Below are positions 34,140-42,663 of a stretch of 64,000 nucleotides of DNA, piece after piece. Position 1 is the first letter of the stretch, and every line of letters starts with the position of its first letter. A program made the position numbers and the translations under genes. Below the pieces are notes generated by a model. It was not told the DNA's origin. It saw only the letters and a list, made by a program, of their open reading frames with translations, and did not search any database. This DNA comes from Branchiostoma floridae (taxonomy: Eukaryota; Chordata; Leptocardii; Amphioxiformes; Branchiostomatidae): assembly GCF_000003815.2 (NCBI RefSeq), contig NC_049979.1, positions 2,311,971-2,375,970 of the forward strand, written 5' to 3'.

Positions 34140-35990
34140 AACTATGAAAGAGAAGTAGCTAGCTTGAGGCACTCCAGCCCAAGACACTGGTTCAAGTCCA
34201 TCAAGTCCCTTATGGGAAAGGACTCTGTTAAGGAGGATGTCTCCAATCCCAACATCACTGTGACACAAAATGAATGTGACACGCTTGCAGAGCATTTCGG
34301 GTCTGTGTGGAGTGAAGTGTCCCGTACTGTTCCAACGTTGGCTGATGTCGAGCACAAGCTCTCGCATGATACACCCACACCGTTCAGTATTGGTCAGGTT
34401 AAGGCCAGACTGCGCAGACTCAATGGGAGGAAAGCCGCTGGACCAGACCTCATTCCTTCCTGGTTACTAAAGCAGTATCATGAAGAACTTGGTCCTGTTT
34501 TATGTGACGTCTTCAATTCTTGTCTTCAGAACTCCGCCTTTCCGCAGCAATGGAAAGAGGCTGTAGTCACGGCAGTGCCTAAGAAACAACGACCACAGTT
34601 CCCATCGGAATACCGACAAATTTCGTTAGTCAGCTGCGTCGGGAAAGTGTATGAAGGGCTGCTCCGTGATGCTTTGCTACAGGACACTACCAGTAGCCTC
34701 GCACCGTCTCAACATGGCTTCCTGTCAAGGAGATCTACGGTTACTGCGTTGATACACATCCTCCAAACGTGGCACGAAGCGTTAAACAGTAACCCGAAGT
34801 TGGACGTTCATGCTGTGTTCGTTGATTTTTCCCGTGCATTTGATACCATCAGTCATAGTCAACTGCTCATGTGCCTAGCCGACATAGGTATCAGGCGGTC
34901 CTTATGGATGAGCATCAGCAGCTATCTGGAAGGACGTACACAGAAGGTTAAGTGGGGTCCCTGTGTATCTAAGTCCCACGACGTCCTCGCGGGTGTTCCA
35001 CAGGGTGGTATTCTATCACCAACACTTTTCGTCATCTGTATAAATACCTTGGATGCAAGGATGCCAAGGCCCATTGTTCCTGTCAAATATGCGGACGATC
35101 TGACAACCTCTGAAATGCTAATGGCGTCACTTCCTGGTCAAACGCAGAAGGCACTTGACTCCATTGTTGAATGGGGGGAGGACTACTCTCTCAAGGTAAA
35201 CGGGAAAAAGACAATGGACATGGTTATCAGCGCAAGGAAGGAGGTAAACATTCCTGTTCCTCCTCATCCCACAATATCCGGACATGTGATTCAGAGGACT
35301 ACGTCTTTCAAACTACTTGGAGTACACATCACTGCCAACCTTACCTGGGATGAACACGTTCATTTCATGTTGACGAAGTCCCGTCCACGTGTGTATTACC
35401 TTGCAGCTGCAAAGAAGGCTGGTCTCCCTACTGATGTCTTGCTCCAGATTTACCTAACTTTCATACGCCCCTTACTGGAGTATGCCAGTCCGGTGTGGGG
35501 AGGACTGCCGAAACACCTGTCAGACAAGCTAGAAGCCATGCAGAGGCGCTGTCTTAGAATCATTGGTATCCCATCTGACTCTCTGCCCTCACTATCAGAC
35601 AGACGGGACGCAGCGACGCTGAAGACTCTACAAGACATACTGCGGGACAGTAGCTCTCCGCTGAGGGAGTTCTTTACTTCACCTCAGGACAGTTCGTACA
35701 GTCTTCGTCGGGAAGCCCGATACAGGGCATCTAGAAGTAAAACGAAGCGACATGAGATGTCATTTGCACCCCGCTCTGTAAGATTGTTGTACGAAAGTGC
35801 TAGATGATCGGTAAAGAATGTTGATTCTGTCATGTATATTTTCTTAATCCGATTGCTGTCTAATTTTAAATGTTGTAAATGTATTAATGTTTTAAAGTTG
35901 ATTCTGTGACTGATGACGTATTTCATGTGTACATACATGCCAAGTCATCCAGGAATAAAGCTGAATCTATTTGTTATGTATCTATTCATA
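34140..35990 (+). mobile_element. 5'-truncated non-LTR retrotransposon (CR1/jockey-like)
   Basis: The homologous part starts abruptly after a stop at 34137-34139, already inside ORF2 just upstream of the reverse transcriptase domain. The endonuclease and ORF1 are absent, the usual outcome of incomplete target-primed reverse transcription. The 3' untranslated part runs to about 35985 and contains GGAATAAAGCTGAATCT. No target duplication was found by eye. Confidence 0.85.
34164..35807 (+). CDS. Non-LTR reverse transcriptase, ORF2 C-terminal part (547 codons)
   Basis: An RNA-directed DNA polymerase of a mobile element. Seen in order: GRKAAGPDLIPSWLL (about residues 88-102), the region before motif A (QHGFLSRRST), motif A FVDFSRAFDTI (219-229), motif B GVPQGGILSPTLFV (277-290), and catalytic YADD (309-312). 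A thumb/C-terminal part follows with FIRPLLEYASPVWGGLP. All three catalytic aspartates are present and there is no internal stop or frameshift. The first codon of the open frame is TTG and the first in-frame ATG is at 34212. The true initiation codon would lie in the missing 5' part, so this is a fragment of a larger ORF2. The upstream endonuclease is lacking, so it is not expected to move on its own. The intact frame suggests a young insertion. Clade assignment is by motif resemblance. Confidence 0.88.
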   Translation: MRHSSPRHWFKSIKSLMGKDSVKEDVSNPNITVTQNECDTLAEHFGSVWSEVSRTVPTLADVEHKLSHDTPTPFSIGQVKARLRRLNGRKAAGPDLIPSWLLKQYHEELGPVLCDVFNSCLQNSAFPQQWKEAVVTAVPKKQRPQFPSEYRQISLVSCVGKVYEGLLRDALLQDTTSSLAPSQHGFLSRRSTVTALIHILQTWHEALNSNPKLDVHAVFVDFSRAFDTISHSQLLMCLADIGIRRSLWMSISSYLEGRTQKVKWGPCVSKSHDVLAGVPQGGILSPTLFVICINTLDARMPRPIVPVKYADDLTTSEMLMASLPGQTQKALDSIVEWGEDYSLKVNGKKTMDMVISARKEVNIPVPPHPTISGHVIQRTTSFKLLGVHITANLTWDEHVHFMLTKSRPRVYYLAAAKKAGLPTDVLLQIYLTFIRPLLEYASPVWGGLPKHLSDKLEAMQRRCLRIIGIPSDSLPSLSDRRDAATLKTLQDILRDSSSPLREFFTSPQDSSYSLRREARYRASRSKTKRHEMSFAPRSVRLLYESAR

Positions 35991-36442
35991 AGTTCAAATG
36001 TCAAATATCTTATTTTCCATAATCTACAAGTGGAGACGAGAATATAAGTTTTGCATAACTTGAGCCCGCCGTCGCTTTGTCTTTATCCATTCATTTGTAT
36101 TATTTGATGTTTCCTTTGAATAAAAAATTTATCTATACAATTTTGTACGCGTGCTCAAGGGGGTCATTTCTCAAGTTTGTGAATTAAGCGAGAGGTGAAC
36201 ATCATTGATGATGGTAACCATTAACTTGCATTGACAGCTCTCTTTCTAAAGTCACTACACAATTTTCAGAATAAAGAACAAGTCCACCAGTGGTTTTGTG
36301 TCATCGGAGACATACTTTATCACTCTAACATGAGTTTCACATGATTGTAAAGGCAACATTACATGTTGATTCATGTTGGTAGACAAGTACTTTCAAGTTC
36401 GCCCGTCATATAAATTCTTTATTTCACTTCAACTCAGATAAT
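35991..36442. other. Gene-free stretch
   Basis: AT-rich sequence between the retrotransposon and a MITE. Nothing recognised. Confidence 0.3.
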
Positions 36443-36583
36443 GCAGGTCACCCTTATCCGCGGGGTAGCCTATATCCGTTCTATCTATAAAGACGGAGTA
36501 TTTAGGGACATATACATTTCCCTAGATAACTCATACATGTACAACGGATATAGGCTACCCCGCGGATAAAGATGACCCTGCGC
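36443..36583. mobile_element. MITE family 4 copy 1 (ACCTTTATCCG termini), 141 bp
   Basis: GCAGGTCACCCTTATCCGCG and GGGTAGCCTATATCCGTT are mirrored by AACGGATATAGGCTACCC and CGCGGATAAAGATGACCCTGC. The arms are about 38 bp with one or two mismatches. Confidence 0.9.
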
Positions 36584-36814
36584 TACCTGACGGCTTCTGA
36601 AGAACACTTGATGGACTTTGACGTCTTGAGGGGTGTGCGAAGACCTTATTTCTTTCTTCCATCATTACTGTACAATTCAAGTCGGTACACTTTTATTTCA
36701 CACATAGTTTCTTCAATATAAAGGAATCAATTCGTATTCAGGAATCGGGACCAGATGCATTGACGATTTTCGACACCCCCCTCCCCATCACACATGTAAC
36801 AATGGTGCGTCAGT

Positions 36815-37267
36815 GCACCAAGTAGGGCTGGGTATCGGTGCAGCGTACCGGTACAAAACCGGTTTTTCTTATTGGACCGGTCCAGAAAAACCGGACCTGA
36901 AAAAATTAGGTGAACCGGATGTTGGACCGATTAGAAAATTAACAGATTATTTTATCAGGCATTCACACGTTTTGGCGCTTGCAAGTGGAAGAACATAACA
37001 AGAGTGAAGTAGGGTAAAGTTTGTAGTAATTTCTACCAAGTTTTACAGCCAATCGTACAGGTGCAGTTTAATAGCGTTGTAGGATCTTAAATTGCCAGTG
37101 AAGGTCTAATACTCCACCAAACAGATTTCTTTGTAGTCAAATGGACCATTGGTATGAGTCATACTGCATCAGGTCCAGGTTCAGGTCCGGACCTGGACCT
37201 GATCCTTTGGACCTGATCCGGACCTGGACCTGAATTTTCTGTACCGGTACCCAGCCCTAGCACCAGG
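36815..37267. mobile_element. hAT-like MITE copy 2 with 8-bp target duplication
   Basis: The element proper is 36823-37259, colinear over its whole length with 13328-13759. Flanks GCACCAAG (36815-36822) and GCACCAGG (37260-37267) agree at 7 of 8. No coding capacity. Confidence 0.9.
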
Positions 37268-37331
37268 TTAAGACCCTGTCACTGTTGTAGAGACCTTCCC
37301 TGACGGGTAGAACATGTCCATACATGGTACA

Positions 37332-37463
37332 TACTCTCCAAGCAGAGGTTCGGCTCTTTTTTTACGTGTTTTAGGCGTTGTTTTGTCGGGCTTTCTATTT
37401 TGTATTAAAGGTTTTCTTCATGGCGGTGCAAAACAGTGGCGCCAAACGTCTGCTTGGAGAATA
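37332..37463. mobile_element. MITE family 5 copy
   Basis: TACTCTCCAAGCAGAGGTT at the left and CGTCTGCTTGGAGAATA at the right. The interior has TCGGGCTTTCTATTTTGTAT, shared with 55510-55530. Confidence 0.75.
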
Positions 37464-37592
37464 GTCCGCACACGTGATCCATGTTTCCGGTATGCTACAC
37501 AAATCTATGTTCGCTCCCATGTGCATCGGCAACTTTCGGAATTTCTAGTGACTTTAAAAAATGGTGTCAGTTAGCCCTATACATGTTTACAC

Positions 37593-37806
37593 TGCTAACG
37601 CCAGTTTACCTTACTCCGCGGGGTAACCTATATCCACTATAGTTAACTGCAATATTTCAAAATTTTGGGGTAAGCTATATCCGTTGTCAAAACTAACTGA
37701 ATTTTTTTCAAAGTCCGTCAAATTCAGACATCCCCATAAGACCTACATGTATATTTAAAAACAACGGATATAGGTTATCCCACGGATAAAGGTGAACTAG
37801 CGCTAC
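37593..37806. mobile_element. MITE family 4 copy 2
   Basis: The left end CTAACGCCAGTTTACCTTAC then CCGCGGGGTAACCTATATCC pairs with the right end GGATATAGGTTATCCCACGG then ATAAAGGTGAACTAGCG. Confidence 0.85.
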
Positions 37807-38340
37807 CATCCGAGACTTTTGTCATGTGGTCTATGTGTAACGTCAACTTTCATTATTCCGCTGTGCACCTCAAGCCTCCACATGTATATAGAGTGAAAAG
37901 CAAATGTACAGACATCTACTAAACTTAGCATCAGTAATATCCGATGCGTGCACACGTCAGATATCCAGGTGTTCAGGACATTGTTGAAAAGCTAGACATC
38001 GACAACACCTATTTTTGAGGTGGCGGTCTTCAGGTACACGGTGAAATTCTAAAAGCTGACGTTCGCTTCAATTCAAACCACGAATACCTGAAACTTCGGA
38101 ATTGACAAGATTTGAGAACGACACGATATCTTTTACCGAATGTTACGACTTGGAACGTCCACATGCACTAATTTCAAGGTATGAAAAAAGTAGAAACAAG
38201 AACATACACATTTTGCACATGAAGTTGGCCTATATGGCTGTACAGGTCAAAGGGCACGTCCTTAATGATAAACAAAAGACCGTCATTTCATTTCCTGTCG
38301 AACTTGACCCCCGAACTATCCATTGACGTTTGAACTTGAC
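37807..38340. other. Gene C 3' flank
   Basis: A diverged piece of the MITE seen at 5060-5270 lies at about 37968-38055. No exon is called. The 38102-38326 frame has no recognisable domain. Confidence 0.3.
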
Positions 38341-38540
38341 ATTCTATTGTTACCTTGACATGTATTCAACCTTGACCTCTGCCCCAAAGTCCTGATCTTG
38401 ACCGTTGCCCCAAAGTCCTAATCTTGACTTCAATCCCGGAGTGTTGAACTCTGCCCTTTAGTCCTGAGCTTGACCTTTGCCCTTGACTTCTATCCCGGAT
38501 TGTTGACCTCTGCCCTTAAGTCCTGACCTTGACCTTTGCC
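38341..38540. repeat. Degenerate tandem repeat abutting the gene C stop codon
   Basis: Imperfect units of about 24-36 bp built from CTTGACC, TTTGCCC, CAAAGTCCT and ATCCCGGA words end directly at the gene C stop codon. On the minus strand they read GGGCAAAGGTCA and TCAAGGTCA, resembling nuclear-receptor half-site arrangements. They would lie in the gene C 3' untranslated region. Confidence 0.7.
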
Positions 38541-39344
38541 CTAATGCCCCGGATCTATATGGTCTATGGGTTCCTCGTCGTTGCTATCGAACACACAGTC
38601 GTCCAGCGGCGGCGTGTGCGTGGGCTCGGGCGCGGCCGGACGGTCCGGCATGTGTATGATGGCGATGGGCGGCAGGCGCATGCCCTTAAACCGGGGTTTC
38701 CGACACGGGTCCGATCTAGTTCTGCGCCTCTGTCGGGACAGCGCCGACTCGAACCCCGTCGAGACGGTCAGCAAGTCCGAGTCGAAATCCACGGCGACGC
38801 TTCTCGCGTCTCTAGAGGCCGCGTTGTTGTTGTCTCTCTTCAAGGAGAGTCTCTCCATCTTCCCGTACAGGTTGTTATCCGAGGCGTGGCCGCGCAAGTC
38901 TCTCGGCGACGGCAGGGGACTGTCGCACTCCGCCGCCGTCATGCTCGACAAGACGTCTTCGCTCTCGTAATACTGTCTCGAGTCGGCCGCGACTGGGTCG
39001 TCTTCGTCTTCCTTGACGTCTTCCTTGAGGCCGTCCTGTCTCCGTATCCCCGGCAAGGGCGCGAACTTCTTCAAGGAGAGCTCGGCGTCCCTGTCGCAGC
39101 CGACGTCCTCCTGCTGCCGCACGATCTGCACGATCTCGTCTATGTCCTCCCCTCCCGGCCTGCGCTGGCGGGAGAACTGCGAGTAGTCGGCTCCTGACGC
39201 CTCCCGGACTAGCGCCTGGCCGCCTCCGTCCTCCATGCTGATGTCCTCCGCTCCCGTGGGACGTCCTGGCGCATCGGAGTCGGGAAAATCAGCGGACGGG
39301 GGACTCCCGTTACCCGGGGAGACGGGCGGGGTTACTCCGGTCCA
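38541..39344 (-). CDS. Gene C: 3' terminal coding exon (267 codons), unknown protein related to gene B
   Basis: A long high-GC frame on the minus strand begins right after a strong acceptor (TTCCTCTTTTCTCTCCCATTGCAG at 39345-39368) in phase 0 and ends at TAG 38541-38543. Counted from the exon start, residues 68-79 read DIDEIVQIVRQQ and 93-100 read KFAPLPGI. Acidic stretches (KEDVKEDEDD, YYESED) and a basic, serine-rich part (SRQRRRTRSDPCRK) follow, then a proline-rich acidic tail. No membrane segment or signal peptide. The VRxQE ... F-x-PLPxI ... acidic layout is shared with gene B. The upstream exon(s) were not identified; the first internal ATG is at residue 37. A perfect X-box at 40797-40810 could mark its promoter. 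The product is not recognised and the sequence is probably largely disordered. Confidence 0.8.
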   Translation of the reverse strand, partial: WTGVTPPVSPGNGSPPSADFPDSDAPGRPTGAEDISMEDGGGQALVREASGADYSQFSRQRRPGGEDIDEIVQIVRQQEDVGCDRDAELSLKKFAPLPGIRRQDGLKEDVKEDEDDPVAADSRQYYESEDVLSSMTAAECDSPLPSPRDLRGHASDNNLYGKMERLSLKRDNNNAASRDARSVAVDFDSDLLTVSTGFESALSRQRRRTRSDPCRKPRFKGMRLPPIAIIHMPDRPAAPEPTHTPPLDDCVFDSNDEEPIDHIDPGH

Positions 39345-39546
39345 CTGCAATGGGAGAGAAAAGAGGAACAACAGTTACTTTATAGTCGGTGTGTTGACAC
39401 GGTGACGGTCAATGGTAGACATACAGGCGGACAGCAGACACAGTGTGTACAGTGAGCTTTATTGTACTGTATTGTATTGTACTGTGCATGCGTACTTGCA
39501 CGCTTTCTAACTCTCTCACATGTACAGAGTAACATTTCCACGAATG

Positions 39547-39719
39547 GGGCCCGGTCGGGGAATGTTGGGGAACGAAAAGTGCATTATAGTAAAGTTTATT
39601 GCAAATTCTTGCCCGTGGGCTAATTGCAGGTAACATGACAGATTCAGACAGAGCACAAAATAATATCAAAGGTGTCTACTCTAGTCTAAAACTAGTAAAA
39701 GCTAACTCTAGGTCCTGGG
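39547..39719 (-). mobile_element. 3' untranslated end of a non-LTR retrotransposon, with a MITE family 6 end beside it
   Basis: Minus strand: TGCAATTAGCCCACGGGCAAG, then AATTTGCAATAAACTTTAC at about 39588-39640, the same 3' end as at 126-175. A GGGGCCCGGTCGGGG block at 39547-39561 is one end of MITE family 6. Confidence 0.55.
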
Positions 39720-39986
39720 CTATTGGTTCGACTCCTTTCTCGACAGTGGAAGTGGAAAGATCCCACCTTTTCTATTAATTATGTGTGGGCTTTGTGAAGC
39801 TAGAATGAGACTTGTTTTCTTTTTGTCGGTGAATGTTGGGAAGTTTGAATGGAATTTGGTGGCCTCTTCAAACAACTCTTTTCTTTCGTGATCGTAGAAA
39901 GAGCAGTTTGACATCAATGTGTTTCGTCTTCCACCATGTTTGACGTGCACTGTTTGCACGTTCTTTTACATACAGGAAGCTTTATA
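39720..39986 (-). pseudogene. Non-LTR reverse transcriptase C-terminal remnant, frameshifted
   Basis: Minus strand: one frame gives RTCKQCTSNMVEDETH, and after a one-base shift the neighbouring frame continues LMSNCSFYDHERKELFEEAT and on to NQ and a stop. Together they form the C-X2-C-X9-H-X4-C knuckle plus the C-terminal tail. The residues CTSNMVEDE are identical to those in the 1-125 fragment, so the two belong to the same or a close family. Confidence 0.75.
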
Positions 39987-40079
39987 AAACACATCAAAAC
40001 ATAGAACGGACCAAAAATAATTCAACAGCATGTCTTGTGTATATTTATTGACATAAACTTAAAATTTTGATTCCCGCAA

Positions 40080-40180
40080 AAATCCCGGCCCGCGTACTTT
40101 TTATGTGTGTTTGGTGCCTTTTATATCATACTTTTCGTTCCCGAAAGCTGCCCCGGTTTGGAAATGTGACGCAGGCCTTG
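40080..40180. mobile_element. MITE family 6 fragment
   Basis: TATATCATACTTTTCGTTCCC, GCTGCCCCGG and GGAAATGTGACGCAGGCC match the right half of 8851-9059. The left end is not recognised. Confidence 0.55.
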
Positions 40181-40420
40181 CGAATTGGTAGTATTTTGAA
40201 TGAAGATTTCAAAGCCCGCGCCACACATCTGCTTGGAGATGACTGCTGGCGGGCCAGCCCGGTGTTGTGCGGAGATAAACAGGTGTCACGCCGTTACCAT
40301 GGCGACGCTTAAGTACCGTGAGACCGCAGACGGAGGCTAGCCTCGATACCAGACTCCGAGACGAGCACGAGACTAGCCTGGACGCCAGACTGTATCCAGG
40401 GCCTACAGTGGCCAACTCCT

Positions 40421-40733
40421 AGAGGTGGGGTCACACGTGCGTATATATTCAAGTCCGTTTGAGGTGCGAATGAAGCTCTTAGTCTCTACCAGGCTCCACA
40501 GGTCGCGGGGAAAATAGTGCAAATAGGACAAATATAGATACATAACATGCCAGGTGAGTTAGCTGACCGAGAAGTATGGTTAGCGACCCAGCTAACTTCG
40601 CTGACATGTTACCTGTTTACGTTTGTCCAATTTCTATTATTTTTACAACGACCTGTGGGGCCTGGTGGAGGCAAATACTCCCATGCGCACCTCATACGGA
40701 CTTTGATATATACGCAGGTGTGACCCCACCTTA
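40421..40733. mobile_element. 313-bp foldback MITE (AGGTGGGGTCACAC termini)
   Basis: AGGTGGGGTCACACGTGCGT and GTCCGTTTGAGGTGCG at the left pair with CGCACCTCATACGGAC and ACGCAGGTGTGACCCCACCT at the right. Further in, CCAGGCTCCACAGGTCG pairs with CGACCTGTGGGGCCTGG, and AGTTAGCTG with CAGCTAACT. The arms cover most of the element. No ORF. Confidence 0.85.
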
Positions 40734-40796
40734 AGTCACTTTCTCATTTTATCACGTGTTCAGCGCCAACTGTCGGGAAAAACATTTTAGAGACTG

Positions 40797-40810
40797 GTCT
40801 CCATGGCAAC
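40797..40810 (-). promoter_or_regulatory. RFX X-box, second copy of the gene A core
   Basis: GTCTCCATGGCAAC is identical to 2045-2058. It lies about 1.45 kb upstream of the gene C exon relative to that gene. A weaker match (GTTACCATGGCGAC) lies at about 40292-40305. The strand of action is assigned from the neighbouring gene, since the motif is quasi-symmetric. Confidence 0.5.
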
Positions 40811-41262
40811 TCAACGACCCTAAACACGGACAACAACAACCAGGCGACGTTGCCACCCACTCCCCGTTTTTCTAAGGACATTGTTTATTGTATCATATTA
40901 GCTGTCCTTGGTGCTTCACAATACAACCTATATATAGGAAGCCCATTGAAATCCAGCCTTGAGTTACTTATACTCGATGGTATTGTGTCTGAATATCTTT
41001 TATATTAAAAAAAAGATGCCACGCTGCTTGTGTAGTAAATACTGTCTATGCACATAAAGATACGGGCTTATATGACACAACAGGTGAAGGGATTTCTACC
41101 AAGATACCCGAAAAATTGACCGAAAGGGTCGCTGAATGGTCTATTAGTGGCTGGCAGCTGGGCGGGCATAGATCGCCAAATCACTCAAATCGCTCTGTTA
41201 GCGCCTAACCTTCAACCCATTGTTGCAGAACACAACCCCAACCCAATATTGTCTCCCATAAT

Positions 41263-41502
41263 ACCCCCTTTTCACTAGGACGGCGCTCTCGCCGCGCTCT
41301 CTCAGCGGCCTCAAATTGATGTATTCCTCAACAAACTGTATAGAAAAGAAACGAACCTTTTGACACTTTCAGTGTTTTGTCGTCTTCTCGGTCACACTTT
41401 TACGTTTTGTATGATATACCCAGTGTGAAAGCTAAGGTTAGACATATCCTATTTAGGTCGCAGTGAGAGCGCAGCGCGATCGCCGTCTAGTGGAAAGGGG
41501 GT
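41263..41502. mobile_element. 240-bp MITE with the same ends as the 1.39-kb element
   Basis: ACCCCCTTTTCACTAGGACG and GCGCTCTCGCCGCGCTCTCTC at the left are mirrored by GCAGTGAGAGCGCAGCGCG and CGCCGTCTAGTGGAAAGGGG at the right. It shares its ends, but not its full interior, with 27277-28667. Confidence 0.88.
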
Positions 41503-41690
41503 CTTATCGGTGGATGTGTACGCTGGCTTAGCGCCGGACACAATCCTGGGATTACATACTGTATAGGGTGTAGGCCTCGCCCGTATTATAGTAAGGTGCC
41601 ATGGGGAATATGTAGCGTGTTAACGTTAAAGGAGAGACACACAAACAAGCACGCTAAAGAACCGATCGAACTATCTGAAAGAGTAGGGGT

Positions 41691-41904
41691 CTACTCTCCA
41701 AACAGAGGTTGAGTAGCAAAAATATAGTAGTAGTCGGAAAAATTACACGGACGCTCCTCTTCCGNNNNNNNNNNNNNNNNNNNNNNNNNNNNNNNNNNNN
41801 NNNNNNNNNNNNNNNNNNNNNNNNNNNNNNNNNNNNNNNNNNNNNNNNNNNNNNNNNNNNNNNNACTACTATATCTCCGCGACTCAACCTCTGCTTGGAG
41901 AGTA
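41691..41904. mobile_element. MITE family 5 copy with a gap at its centre
   Basis: CTACTCTCCAAACAGAGGTT... AGTAGTAGTCGGAAAAATT on the left and ACTACTATATCTCCGCGACTC, AACCTCTGCTTGGAGAGTA on the right. Positions 41765-41864 are 100 N, replacing the hairpin centre seen intact at 14563-14680. Confidence 0.85.
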
Positions 41905-42447
41905 TTGGGTCCGCCCCGGCGCTAGTGGATCAAAACCTACAGTCCGCTCTCCGGATTGACATCATGAAAATATGGTGTTCACCTGTTATACTGTCAAGCC
42001 TACCACAAATGTGGTAACGTTTCTGGTAAGAGAGAGTAGTCGGCCCACCCAATAACAATAGCATAACGTTAAACGTAAACCTCAATATAGGCTTATCTCC
42101 AAGCAGATATTCTGAAGGTAAAGTCATTACGTTTTCTGCAAAATAACAAGAAGTCAGAAAAAGTCGACTTTTTTCCTTTGGATATCTGCTCTGAGTTTAA
42201 AAGGCTATGACGGTAAAAACGTTTTTTTAATTTTGGCAGTCATAATTAAAAAAAATAGAAAGCGGTCGAAGAGTCCACCATCTGCCCATTATAGAATGCC
42301 GGAACAGCCGCCTGACAACCAACACAGAACATTTCTGTTTGTTGTTATTTCCATGTTTACGTATTACCGAGGACAACAGTCGTCCGATACAATTATCTAC
42401 ACAAAATCTATTCTTTCTGCCTGCGCTAGCATCCTATAAAAAAAGCT

Positions 42448-42663
42448 GGTAACGTTAGTTCCCCTTTATCCATAGGGAAACCTATATCCTAAAAATAGGG
42501 TATTGGGGGATCGCTAAGTCCATGGAAGGTAATTTTTCATTGCAATATCTTGATAATGTAGACATTTGAAACCCACGTTGTTGATCTGAAATCTCTGAAT
42601 ACCCAGCTTTTTAAAACAACGAATTTAGGTTACCCAGCGGAAAAAGGTGAACTAGCGTTACCC
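42448..42663. mobile_element. MITE family 4 copy 3
   Basis: GGTAACGTTAGTTCCCCTTT at the left and AAAAGGTGAACTAGCGTTACC at the right, with ACCTATATCC / GAATTTAGGTTACC inside. Confidence 0.82.
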
